From contig CAWGSF010000009.1 in assembly GCA_963825255.1 (NCBI GenBank), forward strand, positions 434,001 through 498,000: a stretch of 64,000 nt of DNA, read 5' to 3'. The stretch is from JAIBJN01 sp963825255. GTDB taxonomy: Bacteria; Actinomycetota; Thermoleophilia; Gaiellales; Gaiellaceae. Both the position numbers and the translations under genes were made by a program. Shown here one piece after another: positions 16,703-24,724 of this stretch. Every line of letters begins with the position of its first letter. The first letter of the stretch is position 1. The notes under the pieces were generated by a model that made no database searches, was not told the DNA's origin, and saw only the letters and a program-made list of their open reading frames with translations.

Positions 16703-18217
16703 GTGGACGCTGTCGTCAATTTCGTGCACGGGCTGCCGGAGATGGCTCTCACCTGGCTGCCGCTCGTGTTCCTCGGCCTCATCTGCTTCCTGATCTGGAA
16801 GTCGCTGTCGCTGATGCCGCGCGTCCGGCCGACCGAGGTCGACCCATCGTCGAAGTCCTCGGTCACCTGGGACGACATCGCGGGCGTGGACGAGGCGGCC
16901 ACGGAGCTGCAGGAGGTCGTGGACTTCCTCAACGACCCGCGGCGCTTCGCGCGGCTCGGGGCCCGCGTCCCCAAGGGCATCCTCCTGTACGGGCCTCCGG
17001 GCACCGGCAAGACCCTCCTCGCCAAGGCGGTCGCGCACGCGTCCGGCGCCACGTTCTACTCGCAGAGCGCCTCGGCGTTCGTGGAGATGTTCGCCGGCCT
17101 CGGCGCGGCCCGCATTCGCAAGCTCTTCGATCGCGCGCGGAAGAACGCGCCGGCGATCATCTTCATCGACGAGCTCGATGCCGTCGGAACGCGCCGCACC
17201 GGCTCCGGCTTCAACCGCGAGCACGACCAGACCCTGAACCAGCTGCTCGTCGAGCTCGACGGCTTCAACCACCGCGAGCAGATCGTCATCATCGGGGCGT
17301 CGAACCGCCTGGACGATCTCGACCCCGCCCTGCTCCGCCCCGGGCGCTTCGACCGTCAGGTGCTCGTCTCCCCGCCCGATCTCGCCGGGCGCGAGGCGAT
17401 CCTCCGCGTCCACACCCGCGGCAAGCCGCTCGTCGAGGACATCGACCTCGGGCAGCTGGCGCGCCAGACGGCGGGCCTGACCGGCGCCGACCTGGCGAAC
17501 ATCTGCAACGAGGCGGCCATCTTCGCGGGCCGGGCGAACCACGCCGAGATCACGGCGGAGGACTTCGACGCGGCGCTGGAGCGCGTCGTCGCCGGTCTCC
17601 AGCAGCGGCGTGTCGTCAGCGACAAGGAGCGCAACATCCTCGCCTACCACGAGGGTGGCCACGCGCTCATGTCCCACCTGATGGGCGAGGCGTTCCCCGT
17701 CCAGAAGGCGACGATCGTCTCGCGCGGCTCCGCGCTCGGCTACACGCTGCACCTCCCCGACGAGGATCGCTACCTCCTCACGAAGGAGGAGATGATCGAC
17801 TGGATGAAGATCGGCCTCGCCGGTCGCGCGGCCGAGCAGATCGTCTTCGGGCGCGTGACGAACGGGGCGGCCAACGACCTCCAGAAGGTGACCGACCTCG
17901 CGCGCGCGATGGTCTTCGAGTACGGGATGTCGGAGGTCTCGAGCTCGCGGACGCTCCGCGCCGACAACTACGCGCTCTCCGAGGAGACGAAGCGGATGCG
18001 CGACCAGGAGCAGGCCCGGCTCACGGACGAGGCCTACGAGGAGGCGCTGCGGCTGCTGAGCCTGCACCGCCCTGCCCTCGACCGCGTGGCGAAGGCGCTT
18101 CTCGAGAAGGAGACGCTCCTCCGGGCCGAGCTCGCGGTGCTCCTCGAGGACGTTCAGCCGGCATCGAACGCCTCGGAGCGGGTCGGCACGCCGCAGGCCG
18201 TCTCGCTCCCCGACTGA
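16703..18217 (+). CDS. Short FtsH-type AAA+ zinc metalloprotease
   Basis: 504 residues. One membrane span near the N-terminus (about residues 15-32), then directly the AAA+ module: Walker A YGPPGTGKTLLAKA, Walker B IIFIDELDAVGTRR, second region of homology LLRPGRFDRQV. The protease domain has HEGGHAL (HExxH zinc site; FtsH usually has HEAGH) and the third ligand region GAANDLQKVTDLARAMVFEYGMS. The periplasmic domain of about 70 residues between two spans in classical FtsH is missing, so this is a reduced paralogue, probably with a different substrate range. GTG 16703 start. Confidence 0.88.
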   Translation: MDAVVNFVHGLPEMALTWLPLVFLGLICFLIWKSLSLMPRVRPTEVDPSSKSSVTWDDIAGVDEAATELQEVVDFLNDPRRFARLGARVPKGILLYGPPGTGKTLLAKAVAHASGATFYSQSASAFVEMFAGLGAARIRKLFDRARKNAPAIIFIDELDAVGTRRTGSGFNREHDQTLNQLLVELDGFNHREQIVIIGASNRLDDLDPALLRPGRFDRQVLVSPPDLAGREAILRVHTRGKPLVEDIDLGQLARQTAGLTGADLANICNEAAIFAGRANHAEITAEDFDAALERVVAGLQQRRVVSDKERNILAYHEGGHALMSHLMGEAFPVQKATIVSRGSALGYTLHLPDEDRYLLTKEEMIDWMKIGLAGRAAEQIVFGRVTNGAANDLQKVTDLARAMVFEYGMSEVSSSRTLRADNYALSEETKRMRDQEQARLTDEAYEEALRLLSLHRPALDRVAKALLEKETLLRAELAVLLEDVQPASNASERVGTPQAVSLPD

Positions 18218-18222
18218 GTCGG

Positions 18223-18228
18223 TAGGAT
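18223..18228 (+). promoter_or_regulatory. -10 box of methylmalonyl-CoA epimerase gene
   Basis: TAGGAT seven bases before GTG 18236; leaderless-type spacing. Confidence 0.45.
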
Positions 18229-18235
18229 CGGCCGC

Positions 18236-18637
18236 GTGGACGTGCGCTCCGTGCACCACGTCGCCTTCGCCGTCGAGGATCTCGACGAGGCGGTCGAGAC
18301 GTACCGCTCGCTCTTCGGGGCCGAGGTCGAGCTCCGCGGCCGGCTCGAGGACCAGGGCGTCGAGGCGGTCTACCTCCGGCTCGGGAGCGGCCGGGTCGAG
18401 CTGATGTCGGCGCTCGGCGAGGACACGCCCGTTGGTCGGTTCCTCGCCCGGCGGGGACCGGGGATGCACCACGTCGGCTTCGGCGTCGGGGACGTCGCCT
18501 CGGCGGTCGACGATCTCGCCGCGAAGGGCGTCGACGTGATCGACCTCGAGCCGCGCGTCGGGTTGGGAGGGCACCTCGTGTCGTTCGTCCATCCCGGCTC
18601 GCTCCACGGCGTCCTCGCGGAGATGGTCGGTGTCTGA
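18236..18637 (+). CDS. mce: Methylmalonyl-CoA epimerase
   Basis: 133 residues, two VOC repeats. Metal ligands expected of the family appear in VHHVAFAVEDLDEAV (His), RVELMSALGED (Glu region), GMHHVGFGVGDV (His) and VLAEMVG (C-terminal Glu). It interconverts the 2R and 2S forms of methylmalonyl-CoA in propionyl-CoA breakdown. No mutase gene lies in the window. The next small gene overlaps its stop by eight bases. Confidence 0.92.
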   Translation: MDVRSVHHVAFAVEDLDEAVETYRSLFGAEVELRGRLEDQGVEAVYLRLGSGRVELMSALGEDTPVGRFLARRGPGMHHVGFGVGDVASAVDDLAAKGVDVIDLEPRVGLGGHLVSFVHPGSLHGVLAEMVGV

Positions 18638-18857
18638 GGCGTCCGTGCGCATCCAGGTCGCCTTCGAGGGCGGCCAGTCGGTCGGGGCGACCGTCACGCC
18701 CGAGGTGGCCGACGCGCTCGCCGCGGCGCTCGCGGCCTCGCACGCCGTGTTCGAGCTCCCGACCGAGGACGGGACGTGCCTGCTCGCGCTCGCGAAGGTC
18801 GTCTACGTCAGGCGCTCGGAACGCGACACCCAGATCGGCTTCGCGGCCTCCGCCTGA
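18630..18857 (+). CDS. Small conserved-looking protein of unknown function
   Basis: 75 residues, no membrane span, no Cys. The C-terminal half (DGTCLLALAKVVYVRRSERD, then GFAASA) looks like a small beta barrel or ribbon. Translationally coupled to the epimerase gene by overlap, so it may be co-expressed with propionate metabolism, but no family was recognised. Confidence 0.6.
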   Translation: MSEASVRIQVAFEGGQSVGATVTPEVADALAAALAASHAVFELPTEDGTCLLALAKVVYVRRSERDTQIGFAASA

Positions 18858-18864
18858 GCCGGTC

Positions 18865-19275
18865 TCAGGACTGCATGTCCTGGATGAGCTCCACGAGGTG
18901 CTCGAGGAGCTTCCAGGCCACGTCGGGGTCGTTCTGGACGAAGGCCCGGAACTCCCAGACGGTGGTGACGAGCGTGCTCAGGTCCGTCTCCGCCGTGACC
19001 GTCGCTGTGCGCACCCGGTCGCCGATCAGGGCGATCTCGCCGAAGTGGTCTCCGGGGCCGAGGGTGTCGAGCTCCTCGCCCTTCAGCGTCACGCGCGCGC
19101 GGCCGTCCGTGATGACGAAGAAGCCGATCCCCCGCTCGTCCCCCTCCTTGACCACGACGGTGTCGGCCGGGAACGTGCGCTCGGTGAAGGAACGCGCGAG
19201 CGCGTTCAGCTGCTTCGAGTCGAGTCCCGACAGGAGCGGGACCCGGCTCAGCGCCTCTGCGGTGTCGATCGCCAC
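18865..19275 (-). CDS. Stand-alone cyclic nucleotide-binding domain protein
   Basis: 136 residues forming one cNMP-binding domain (CRP/PKA type): VPLLSGLDSKQLNALA, then VVVKEGDERGIGFFVITDG, and a complete phosphate-binding cassette FGEIALIGDRVRTATV with the Arg that contacts the cyclic phosphate. No helix-turn-helix follows, so it is not a CRP-type regulator; it may act by binding a partner. The domain ends in a hydrophobic helix (WKLLEHLVELIQDMQS). Divergent from the YchF-like gene, with its own TACGAT box. Confidence 0.85.
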   Translation of the reverse strand: MAIDTAEALSRVPLLSGLDSKQLNALARSFTERTFPADTVVVKEGDERGIGFFVITDGRARVTLKGEELDTLGPGDHFGEIALIGDRVRTATVTAETDLSTLVTTVWEFRAFVQNDPDVAWKLLEHLVELIQDMQS

Positions 19276-19281
19276 GGGGCG

Positions 19282-19287
19282 ATCGTA
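19282..19287 (-). promoter_or_regulatory. -10 box of the cNMP-binding protein gene
   Basis: TACGAT on the minus strand, six bases before GTG 19275. Confidence 0.4.
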
Positions 19288-19309
19288 CTGTGCGCGTGCG
19301 CAGGGCGTC

Positions 19310-19315
19310 TAGAGT
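19310..19315 (+). promoter_or_regulatory. -10 box of the YchF-like gene
   Basis: TAGAGT nine bases before ATG 19325. The 22 bases between it and the opposing box at 19282-19287 form a compact divergent promoter. Confidence 0.45.
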
Positions 19316-19324
19316 CGGGTTCCG

Positions 19325-20254
19325 ATGGCGCTCGAGGTCGGGATCGTCGGGCTGCCCAACGCGGGCAAGACGACGCTCTTCAACGCGCTGACGGGCGCGG
19401 ATGCCACCGTGCCCGGCCGCGAGAACGTCGGCGTCGCCCGCGCGGCCGACGATCGCCTGCCGCAGGTGGCCGCGGCCGTGAGCTCCCGGAAGGTGACGCC
19501 GGCCGCGATCAGGGTCGTGGAGGTGCCCGGCACCGGTGCCCAGCTCCTCGGGAACCTCCGCCAGGTCGACGCCCTCCTTCTCGTGCTCGACGGCTGGTCG
19601 GGAACTCGCGATCCGGACGACGACCGGGTCACCCTCGGCCTGGAGCTCCTCCTGGCCGACCGCGACCACGTGGAGCGCCGGCTCGAGCGGGTCGCCAAGC
19701 AGGCGAAGTCCGGCGATCCCGCGCTGAGGGTCGAGGTCGACGAGCTCCAGAAAGTCCTGGAGCACCTCGACGCCGAGCGCCCGCTCGCCGAGTACGGGGA
19801 GCTTCCCGCGGAGCTCTTCCCACTGACGACGAAGCCGGTCATCGAGGTGGTCAACGGCCCGGCGGGGATCGACCTCGCGCTCGAGGCGGAGCTGGCGAGC
19901 ATGCCCGCGGAGGAGGCGGAGGCCTTCCGCGACGGGCCGTCCGCGCTCGAGGAGGTCGTGCGCCGGCTGTTCTCGGCCCTCGACCTCGTCACCTTCTTCA
20001 CCGCGGGGGACACCGAGACACGCGGCTGGACGCTCCGGCGCGGCGGGACGGCGCTCGATGCCGCCGCGGCAGTCCACACCGACATCGCCCGCGGCTTCAT
20101 TCGCTGCGAGGTCATCCGCTGGGACGACCTCGTCGCGGCGGGCTCGCATACCGAGGCCGCGCGCCGGGGCCTCATGCGCCTCGAGGGCAAGGGCTACGTC
20201 GTCGAGGACGGCGACGTCCTCAACGTCCGTTTCAGCCCACCGCCTCCCGCATGA
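19325..20254 (+). CDS. Reduced YchF/Obg-type GTPase with C-terminal TGS domain
   Basis: 309 residues (YchF is usually about 360). G1: VGIVGLPNAGKTTLFNALTG. The switch/G3 region is shortened to VVEVPGTGAQLLGNLRQVDA, lacking the usual glycine-rich insert with GEGLGNKFL. G4 is replaced by TKPVIEVVNG. The C-terminal TGS domain is well kept: LVTFFTAGDTETRGWTLRRG, AAVHTDIARGFIRCEVI, KGYVVEDGDVLNVRF. YchF/OLA1 proteins bind ribosomes and prefer ATP. The shortened core suggests a divergent paralogue; nucleotide preference is open. The stop overlaps the next start (ATGA). Confidence 0.78.
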   Translation: MALEVGIVGLPNAGKTTLFNALTGADATVPGRENVGVARAADDRLPQVAAAVSSRKVTPAAIRVVEVPGTGAQLLGNLRQVDALLLVLDGWSGTRDPDDDRVTLGLELLLADRDHVERRLERVAKQAKSGDPALRVEVDELQKVLEHLDAERPLAEYGELPAELFPLTTKPVIEVVNGPAGIDLALEAELASMPAEEAEAFRDGPSALEEVVRRLFSALDLVTFFTAGDTETRGWTLRRGGTALDAAAAVHTDIARGFIRCEVIRWDDLVAAGSHTEAARRGLMRLEGKGYVVEDGDVLNVRFSPPPPA

Positions 20255-21321
20255 TTCCCGGCGCCGAGGCGCGCACCGCCGAGGTGCTCGTCGTGGGAGG
20301 CGGTGTCGTCGGCCTGGCGGCCGCGAACGCGCTGCTCGACGCGGGTGTGGACGTTCGCTGTCTCGAGCGTGCGGAGCCCGGTGGAGGCCAGTCCGCCGGG
20401 TACGTCAGGGTCTTTCGCCACGTCCACGACCGGGCCGACCTCGTCGAGCTGATTCGCGGCGCCCGCGAGGGGTGGGACGGCTGGAGCGGCCGGGCCGGGA
20501 CGCCGCTGATCGGGCCCGAGGGCGTGCTCTACGTGGCGTCCGACGCCGACGAGATCGCGGCGCTCTTCGCCGCGGCGGGGATCGACCACCGGTGGCTGGG
20601 GCCGGAGGAGCAGCTCGGCGTCCTGCCGGTCGCCTGCCCGGCCGCCGAGCGCGCGCTGCTCGACGTCCGCGGCGGCGGGATCCGCGTGCGGGCGACGATC
20701 GCCGCGCTCGTGTCGTGGCTGGGCGACCGCCTCGTGCGGGAGGAGGCTCTCGCCGTGCAGCCGGACGGAAGCGGCGCGCTCGTGGCGACGCCCGCAGGCG
20801 TGTGGCGCGCCGATCGTGTCCTCCTGTGCGCCGGGGTCGGGACGCCTGCTCTCGCCGAGCCGCTCGGCGTCCGCCCGGACGTCGAGGCCCACCTGCACGT
20901 GCGGGCCACCTTCGCCGTGCGGCCGGAGCACCGGGGCAGGAGCCTCGCCTGCCTGCTCGACCGCACGGGCGTCCACGGCGCCACCGTCTACTCGGGACCC
21001 GTCCCCGAGCTGGACGGGTTCGCGGTGGGCCTGGCGACGGAGGACGCCGAGATGCGCGGGGACCTCGGCCGGTCGCTCGCCCGTGTCCGCGACTACGTCG
21101 AGCGCGGCCTGCCGGGCCTCGTTCCGGAGCCCATCGCGCTCCGGCCCTGCTGGCTGACGGTCTTGCCGTGGCACCCCGACGCCTTCGCCGCCTGGCAGGC
21201 GGGTCCGGTCGTCGTCTTCGCGGGGCACAACCTCTTCAAGTTCGCCCCGACGCTCGGACAGCTCCTGGCCGAGGCGGCGCAGACGGGGCGACTTCCCGCT
21301 CCGCTCAGCCCTCCGACCTGA
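20251..21321 (+). CDS. FAD-dependent oxidoreductase of the DAO (sarcosine oxidase-like) family
   Basis: 356 residues. Rossmann FAD motif VLVVGGGVVGLAAANALLDA, RCLERAEPGGGQSAGYVRVF (the Ser/Gly stretch after the second strand), RVLLCAGVGTPALAEPLG, and the C-terminal PVVVFAGHNLFKFAPTLGQLL, which is the second FAD contact. DAO members oxidise amines such as sarcosine, D-amino acids or glycine; the substrate here is unknown. Coupled to the upstream GTPase by ATGA and convergent with a 17-base overlap to the YhaM-like gene. Confidence 0.85.
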   Translation: MIPGAEARTAEVLVVGGGVVGLAAANALLDAGVDVRCLERAEPGGGQSAGYVRVFRHVHDRADLVELIRGAREGWDGWSGRAGTPLIGPEGVLYVASDADEIAALFAAAGIDHRWLGPEEQLGVLPVACPAAERALLDVRGGGIRVRATIAALVSWLGDRLVREEALAVQPDGSGALVATPAGVWRADRVLLCAGVGTPALAEPLGVRPDVEAHLHVRATFAVRPEHRGRSLACLLDRTGVHGATVYSGPVPELDGFAVGLATEDAEMRGDLGRSLARVRDYVERGLPGLVPEPIALRPCWLTVLPWHPDAFAAWQAGPVVVFAGHNLFKFAPTLGQLLAEAAQTGRLPAPLSPPT

Positions 21322-22138
21322 CCGGCCGCATCGCTGCGGCCGCGTCGAGCTGGTTGGCGTGGTGGAGGACGGACGCCTCCGCGGTCCGGGCGGCCCGTGG
21401 GTCGTGGTGGACCGAGACGGCGTGCAGGACCTCCGCGAGCACGTCCGCCTCGAGCCCCGACGCGCGCTCCTCGATCAGGCGCAGGCCGAGGTGGACGTGG
21501 CCGAGGAGCCTTCCCTGCGGGGTCGGCAGGAAGAGCGGGCCGCCGTCGAGCTCGCTGACGCGGCCGCAGTCGTGGAGGAGTGCCGCCGCGAGGAGGATGT
21601 CGCCCCGGAGGCGGGGATGCAGCTGCGCCGCCTCCCGGCAGAGCGACGCCACGGCGACGGTGTGCTCCAGGAGCCCGCCGGGCCAGGCGTGATGGCCGTC
21701 GGGAGTCGCCGGCAAGATGCGCAGTCGCGCCCTGAAGGCCGCGTCCCCGACGAAGCGGTCGAGCAGCGACCGGAGACCGGGATGGGAGATCTCGGCGGCG
21801 AGGAACTCGAAGAACCCGTCGAGCTCCTCGACGTCCCGCTTCGGCTCGGGGACGAGCTCGGCCGGGTCGGCCTCGGCGGGCTCGAGCGAGCGGACCTCGA
21901 GCTGGAGCCGGTCGCGGAAGCGCTCGACGCGGCCGAGCACCCTGACCGCGTCTCCCTCCCGGAACCGCCGGTCGAGGAGGTCGACGTCGTTCCAGACCCG
22001 GGCGTCGATCCGGCCGCTCGGGTCGACGAGCTCGAGGGCGAGGTACGGGCTGCCGGAGCGGGTTCGCAGGCGTCGCTTGCTGGCGACGGCGTAGAGGCCT
22101 TCGACAACGCGATCCTCGGCCAGCTCCGCGATCGACAC
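21305..22138 (-). CDS. OB-fold plus HD-domain protein, YhaM-like 3'-5' exoribonuclease
   Basis: 277 residues. Residues 10-85 form an OB-fold nucleic-acid-binding domain (YLALELVDPSGRIDARVW, then DAVRVLGRVERFRD). From about 115 an HD domain: GLLEHTVAVASLCREAA, LLAAALLHDCGRVSEL (the HD pair), LGHVHLGLRLIEER, AVSVHHDPRAARTAEASVLH. Domain order and spacing match YhaM/CBF1, a metal-dependent exoribonuclease (known of the family). GTG 22138 start, six bases after a TAGAAT box. Confidence 0.85.
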   Translation of the reverse strand: MSIAELAEDRVVEGLYAVASKRRLRTRSGSPYLALELVDPSGRIDARVWNDVDLLDRRFREGDAVRVLGRVERFRDRLQLEVRSLEPAEADPAELVPEPKRDVEELDGFFEFLAAEISHPGLRSLLDRFVGDAAFRARLRILPATPDGHHAWPGGLLEHTVAVASLCREAAQLHPRLRGDILLAAALLHDCGRVSELDGGPLFLPTPQGRLLGHVHLGLRLIEERASGLEADVLAEVLHAVSVHHDPRAARTAEASVLHHANQLDAAAAMRPVRSEG

Positions 22139-22144
22139 CCCCCG

Positions 22145-22150
22145 ATTCTA
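22145..22150 (-). promoter_or_regulatory. -10 box of the YhaM-like gene
   Basis: TAGAAT on the minus strand, six bases before GTG 22138; faces the DUF1015 promoter. Confidence 0.45.
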
Positions 22151-22167
22151 GGTCCGGAGACGGATGG

Positions 22168-22173
22168 TACGCT
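22168..22173 (+). promoter_or_regulatory. -10 box of the DUF1015 gene
   Basis: TACGCT eight bases before ATG 22182, which argues against the earlier in-frame ATG at 22164, since that would lie upstream of the box. Confidence 0.4.
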
Positions 22174-22181
22174 GGCCCGCG

Positions 22182-23292
22182 ATGCCCCTGCTGAAGCCGT
22201 TTCGCGCCCTGCGGTACGACGTCGGGGCGGCGGGGCCGCTCGACGACCTGGTCGCTCCTCCGTACGACGTGATCACGCCGGAGCTGAACGCCCGGCTCCT
22301 CGCCCGGAGCCCGTGGAACGCCGTCCGGCTCGTTCGCCCCGATCAGGCGGAGGATGCGGCCCGCGCGCTCGCCGAGTGGCAGGGCGACGGGATCCTCGTG
22401 CGCGAGGAGCAGCCCGCCGTGTGGCTCCTCGAGGAGGAGTTCACGGGGCCCGACGGCGTTCGCAGGACCCGTCGCGGGATCGCCGCGCGCGCCCGGCTCG
22501 AGCCCTACTCGGGCGGCCTCGTTCTTCCGCACGAGGGGACGTTCGCGGAGCCCAAGCTGGCGCGCCTCGAGCTCATGCGCGCGACGCGAACGAAGATGTC
22601 GCCCATCCTCATGCTGCACCACGGCACGGCTCCGACCCCGTCGGGCGAGCCGATGCTCACGGCCGAGCTCGACGGGCGTCGTCAGCCGCGCCTGGCGGGT
22701 GACCGACCCGACGGCCGTCGACGACGCGCTGGCGGGCGTGCGCGGTCCGCTCCTCGTCGCGGACGGGCACCATCGCTACGAGAGCGCGCTCCGCTTCCAC
22801 GAGGAGGACGGCAGCGCCGAGACCGCGCACGTCCTCGCGGTTCTCGTCGCCAAGGACGACGAGGGGCTCGAGATCTTCCCGACGCACCGGCTGATCGCGG
22901 GCACGCTGCCCGAGCTCGACGGCCGGTTCCGTCTGACGCCGCTGCCCGGCCCGGATGCCGCGGCGACCGCCCTGGCCGGCGTCCCGCGCGACCACGCAGC
23001 CTTCGTCCTCCTCGAGCGGGGCGGCGCCGCTCTGGTCGAGGCGGACGAGCAGGAGCTCGACACCGCGCTGGTCGACGGCCTCCCGCTCGAGGACGTCGGG
23101 TACACGACGAGCGTGAGCGAAGCCGCCGAGGCCGTGGCGAGCGGGGCGGCGACCGCGGCCTTTCTCGTCCGCGCCCCGACGGTGGAGCAGGTCGAGACCG
23201 TCGCCCGCGCCGGCGAGCGGATGCCGCCGAAGAGCACGTACTTCTTCCCCAAGCTCGCGAGCGGGCTCTTCTTCTCTCCCTTCGACGAGTGA
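22182..23292 (+). CDS. DUF1015 family protein, frameshifted
   Basis: DUF1015 proteins are about 400 residues and of uncertain function; members lie near serine and phosphosugar metabolism genes. Seen in the first frame: KPFRALRYDV, VAPPYDVITPELNARLL and the basic-acid mix up to LMLHHGTAPTPSGEPML. Near 22674-22677 GACGGGCGTCGTC replaces GACGGCGTCGTC: one extra G. The second frame continues with WRVTDPTAVDDALAGVRG, LLVADGHHRYESALRFHEE (the family's most conserved motif), IFPTHRLI, and ends PPKSTYFFPKLASGLFF. With the extra base removed the gene codes for about 370 residues. Stop overlaps the next GTG. Confidence 0.85.
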
Positions 23293-24101
23293 CGGATTGG
23301 CTCACCGTCTGCCGCGATGCGGCCGCCGCCGTCGACGAGGTGCTCCGCGAGCTCCCGACGCGCCTCGAGCGGGAGCCGCGGGTCGGCGACGGCGAGGGAG
23401 GGGACGAGACGACCGCGGTCGACGCGGCCGCCGAGGCCGCTGTCGTCGCGCGCCTCGAGGAGGCCGCCGCCTCGGGCGCCGGGTTCACCCTCGTCTCGGA
23501 GGAGCTCGGGAAGCGCGTGTTCGGCGATGCGGGCGGTGGACGGGTCGTCGTCTGCGACCCGATCGACGGCAGCCTGAACGCCAAGCGCGGGATCCCGTTC
23601 TTCTCGCTGTCCCTCGCGATCGCCTCGGGCGGTCGGATGGACGACGTCGAACTCGGCTACGTCTACGACTACGGCAGCCGCGAGGAGTGGGTGGCGATCC
23701 GGGGCGAAGGGGCGCTGCTGAACGGCCGGCCGCTGGCCGGCCCGGGTCCCAAGGAGACGATCGAGATCCTGTCGTTCGAGGCGACCCGGACGGACCTCGT
23801 CGCCGAGCGGGTCGGACACATGGTCGGGCTCGCGCGGCGCACGCGGATCATGGGCTCGCTCGCTCTCTCGCTCTGCCACCTCGCCGCCGGCCGAGTGGAC
23901 GCCGTCGTCTCGCTCAAGGCCGCCCGCAGCGTCGACATCGCGGCCGCGCAGCTTCTCGTCCGCGAGCGCGGCCTGGCGATCGACCTCCCCGAGGATCCTC
24001 CGTTCGGACGCGCGCCCCTCGACCTCGTGGCGCGCTCCCGGGTCGTGGCCGCGGCGACGCCCGAGCTCTGCGCCGAGCTCCACACGAGACTGACCAAGTA
24101 G
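23289..24101 (+). CDS. Inositol monophosphatase family phosphatase
   Basis: 270 residues. Metal-site motifs in order: TLVSEELG (Glu), CDPIDGSLNAKRGIPFF (DPIDGT type, with Ser in the sixth place and an unusual N-A-K-R-G following), and ARSVDIAAAQLLVRERG (final Asp). Members hydrolyse inositol phosphate, fructose-1,6-bisphosphate, PAP or similar; the variant second motif resembles archaeal bifunctional enzymes, but specificity cannot be fixed. GTG 23289 overlaps the DUF1015 stop (GTGA). Confidence 0.85.
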   Translation: MTDWLTVCRDAAAAVDEVLRELPTRLEREPRVGDGEGGDETTAVDAAAEAAVVARLEEAAASGAGFTLVSEELGKRVFGDAGGGRVVVCDPIDGSLNAKRGIPFFSLSLAIASGGRMDDVELGYVYDYGSREEWVAIRGEGALLNGRPLAGPGPKETIEILSFEATRTDLVAERVGHMVGLARRTRIMGSLALSLCHLAAGRVDAVVSLKAARSVDIAAAQLLVRERGLAIDLPEDPPFGRAPLDLVARSRVVAAATPELCAELHTRLTK

Positions 24102-24108
24102 CAGTCTG

Positions 24109-24702
24109 TTACTTGCGTTCCAACCGCGCCTCGAGGTTCGCCTTGACGGCGGGCCAGTCGTCGTCGGTGATCGCGTAGTAGGCGGAGTCGCGGAGCTGGC
24201 CGTCGCGGACGAGCATGTGCTTCCGGAAGATCCCCTCGAAGCGAGCGGGCAGCGCCTCCAGCGCCGCGCGCGAGCGCTCGTTCCGGGCGTCCGTCTTGAA
24301 CTCGACGCGCATGCAGCCGAGGGTCTCGAAGGCGTGGCCGAGGAGGAGGAGCTTCGCCTCGGCGTTCGCACCGGAGCCCCACGCGCCGCGCCCGAGCCAT
24401 GTCCAGCCGATCTCGAGCCCACGGTGCTCGGGCCGAAGCGTCAGGTAGCGCGTGCTCCCGAGCGGCGCGGCGGAACGCGCGTCGACGACCGCGAACGGGA
24501 CGTCGAGGCCCGCGTCCGCGCGCGCGAGCGCGTCCTCGAGCCACAGGTGGAAGCTCTCCCGGTCGGCGACGGCATTCACCGGCAGCCAGCGCCAGATCGC
24601 GGCGTCCTGCGCCGCCTCCCAGAGGCCCGGCTCGTGTGTGGGCGCGAGCGGCTCCACGACGACGATCCGTCCCTCGAGCCGTTCCGCGGCGCCCTCCCAC
24701 AC
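24109..24702 (-). CDS. GNAT N-acetyltransferase (RimJ/RimL type)
   Basis: 197 residues. VVVEPLAPTHEPGLWEAA at the N-terminus, LRPEHRGLEIGWTWLGRGAW followed by GSGANAEAKLLLLGHAFE (acetyl-CoA loop and helix), RVEFKTDARNERSRAALEA. The EIGWTW...GANAEAK pattern is the group often annotated as acting on ribosomal proteins or small molecules. GTG 24702 chosen because VWEGAAERLEGRIV leads directly into the first strand. Convergent with the phosphatase gene; an imperfect 6-bp inverted repeat spans the two stops. Confidence 0.82.
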   Translation of the reverse strand: MWEGAAERLEGRIVVVEPLAPTHEPGLWEAAQDAAIWRWLPVNAVADRESFHLWLEDALARADAGLDVPFAVVDARSAAPLGSTRYLTLRPEHRGLEIGWTWLGRGAWGSGANAEAKLLLLGHAFETLGCMRVEFKTDARNERSRAALEALPARFEGIFRKHMLVRDGQLRDSAYYAITDDDWPAVKANLEARLERK

Positions 24703-24724
24703 GCCGCAATTCTGGCGGAACGCC

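Noticed and set aside
24095..24115. CAAGTA...TACTTG inverted repeat between the phosphatase and acetyltransferase genes as a bidirectional terminator
   Set aside because: Only six pairs, no T tract, and it overlaps both stop codons; too weak to call.
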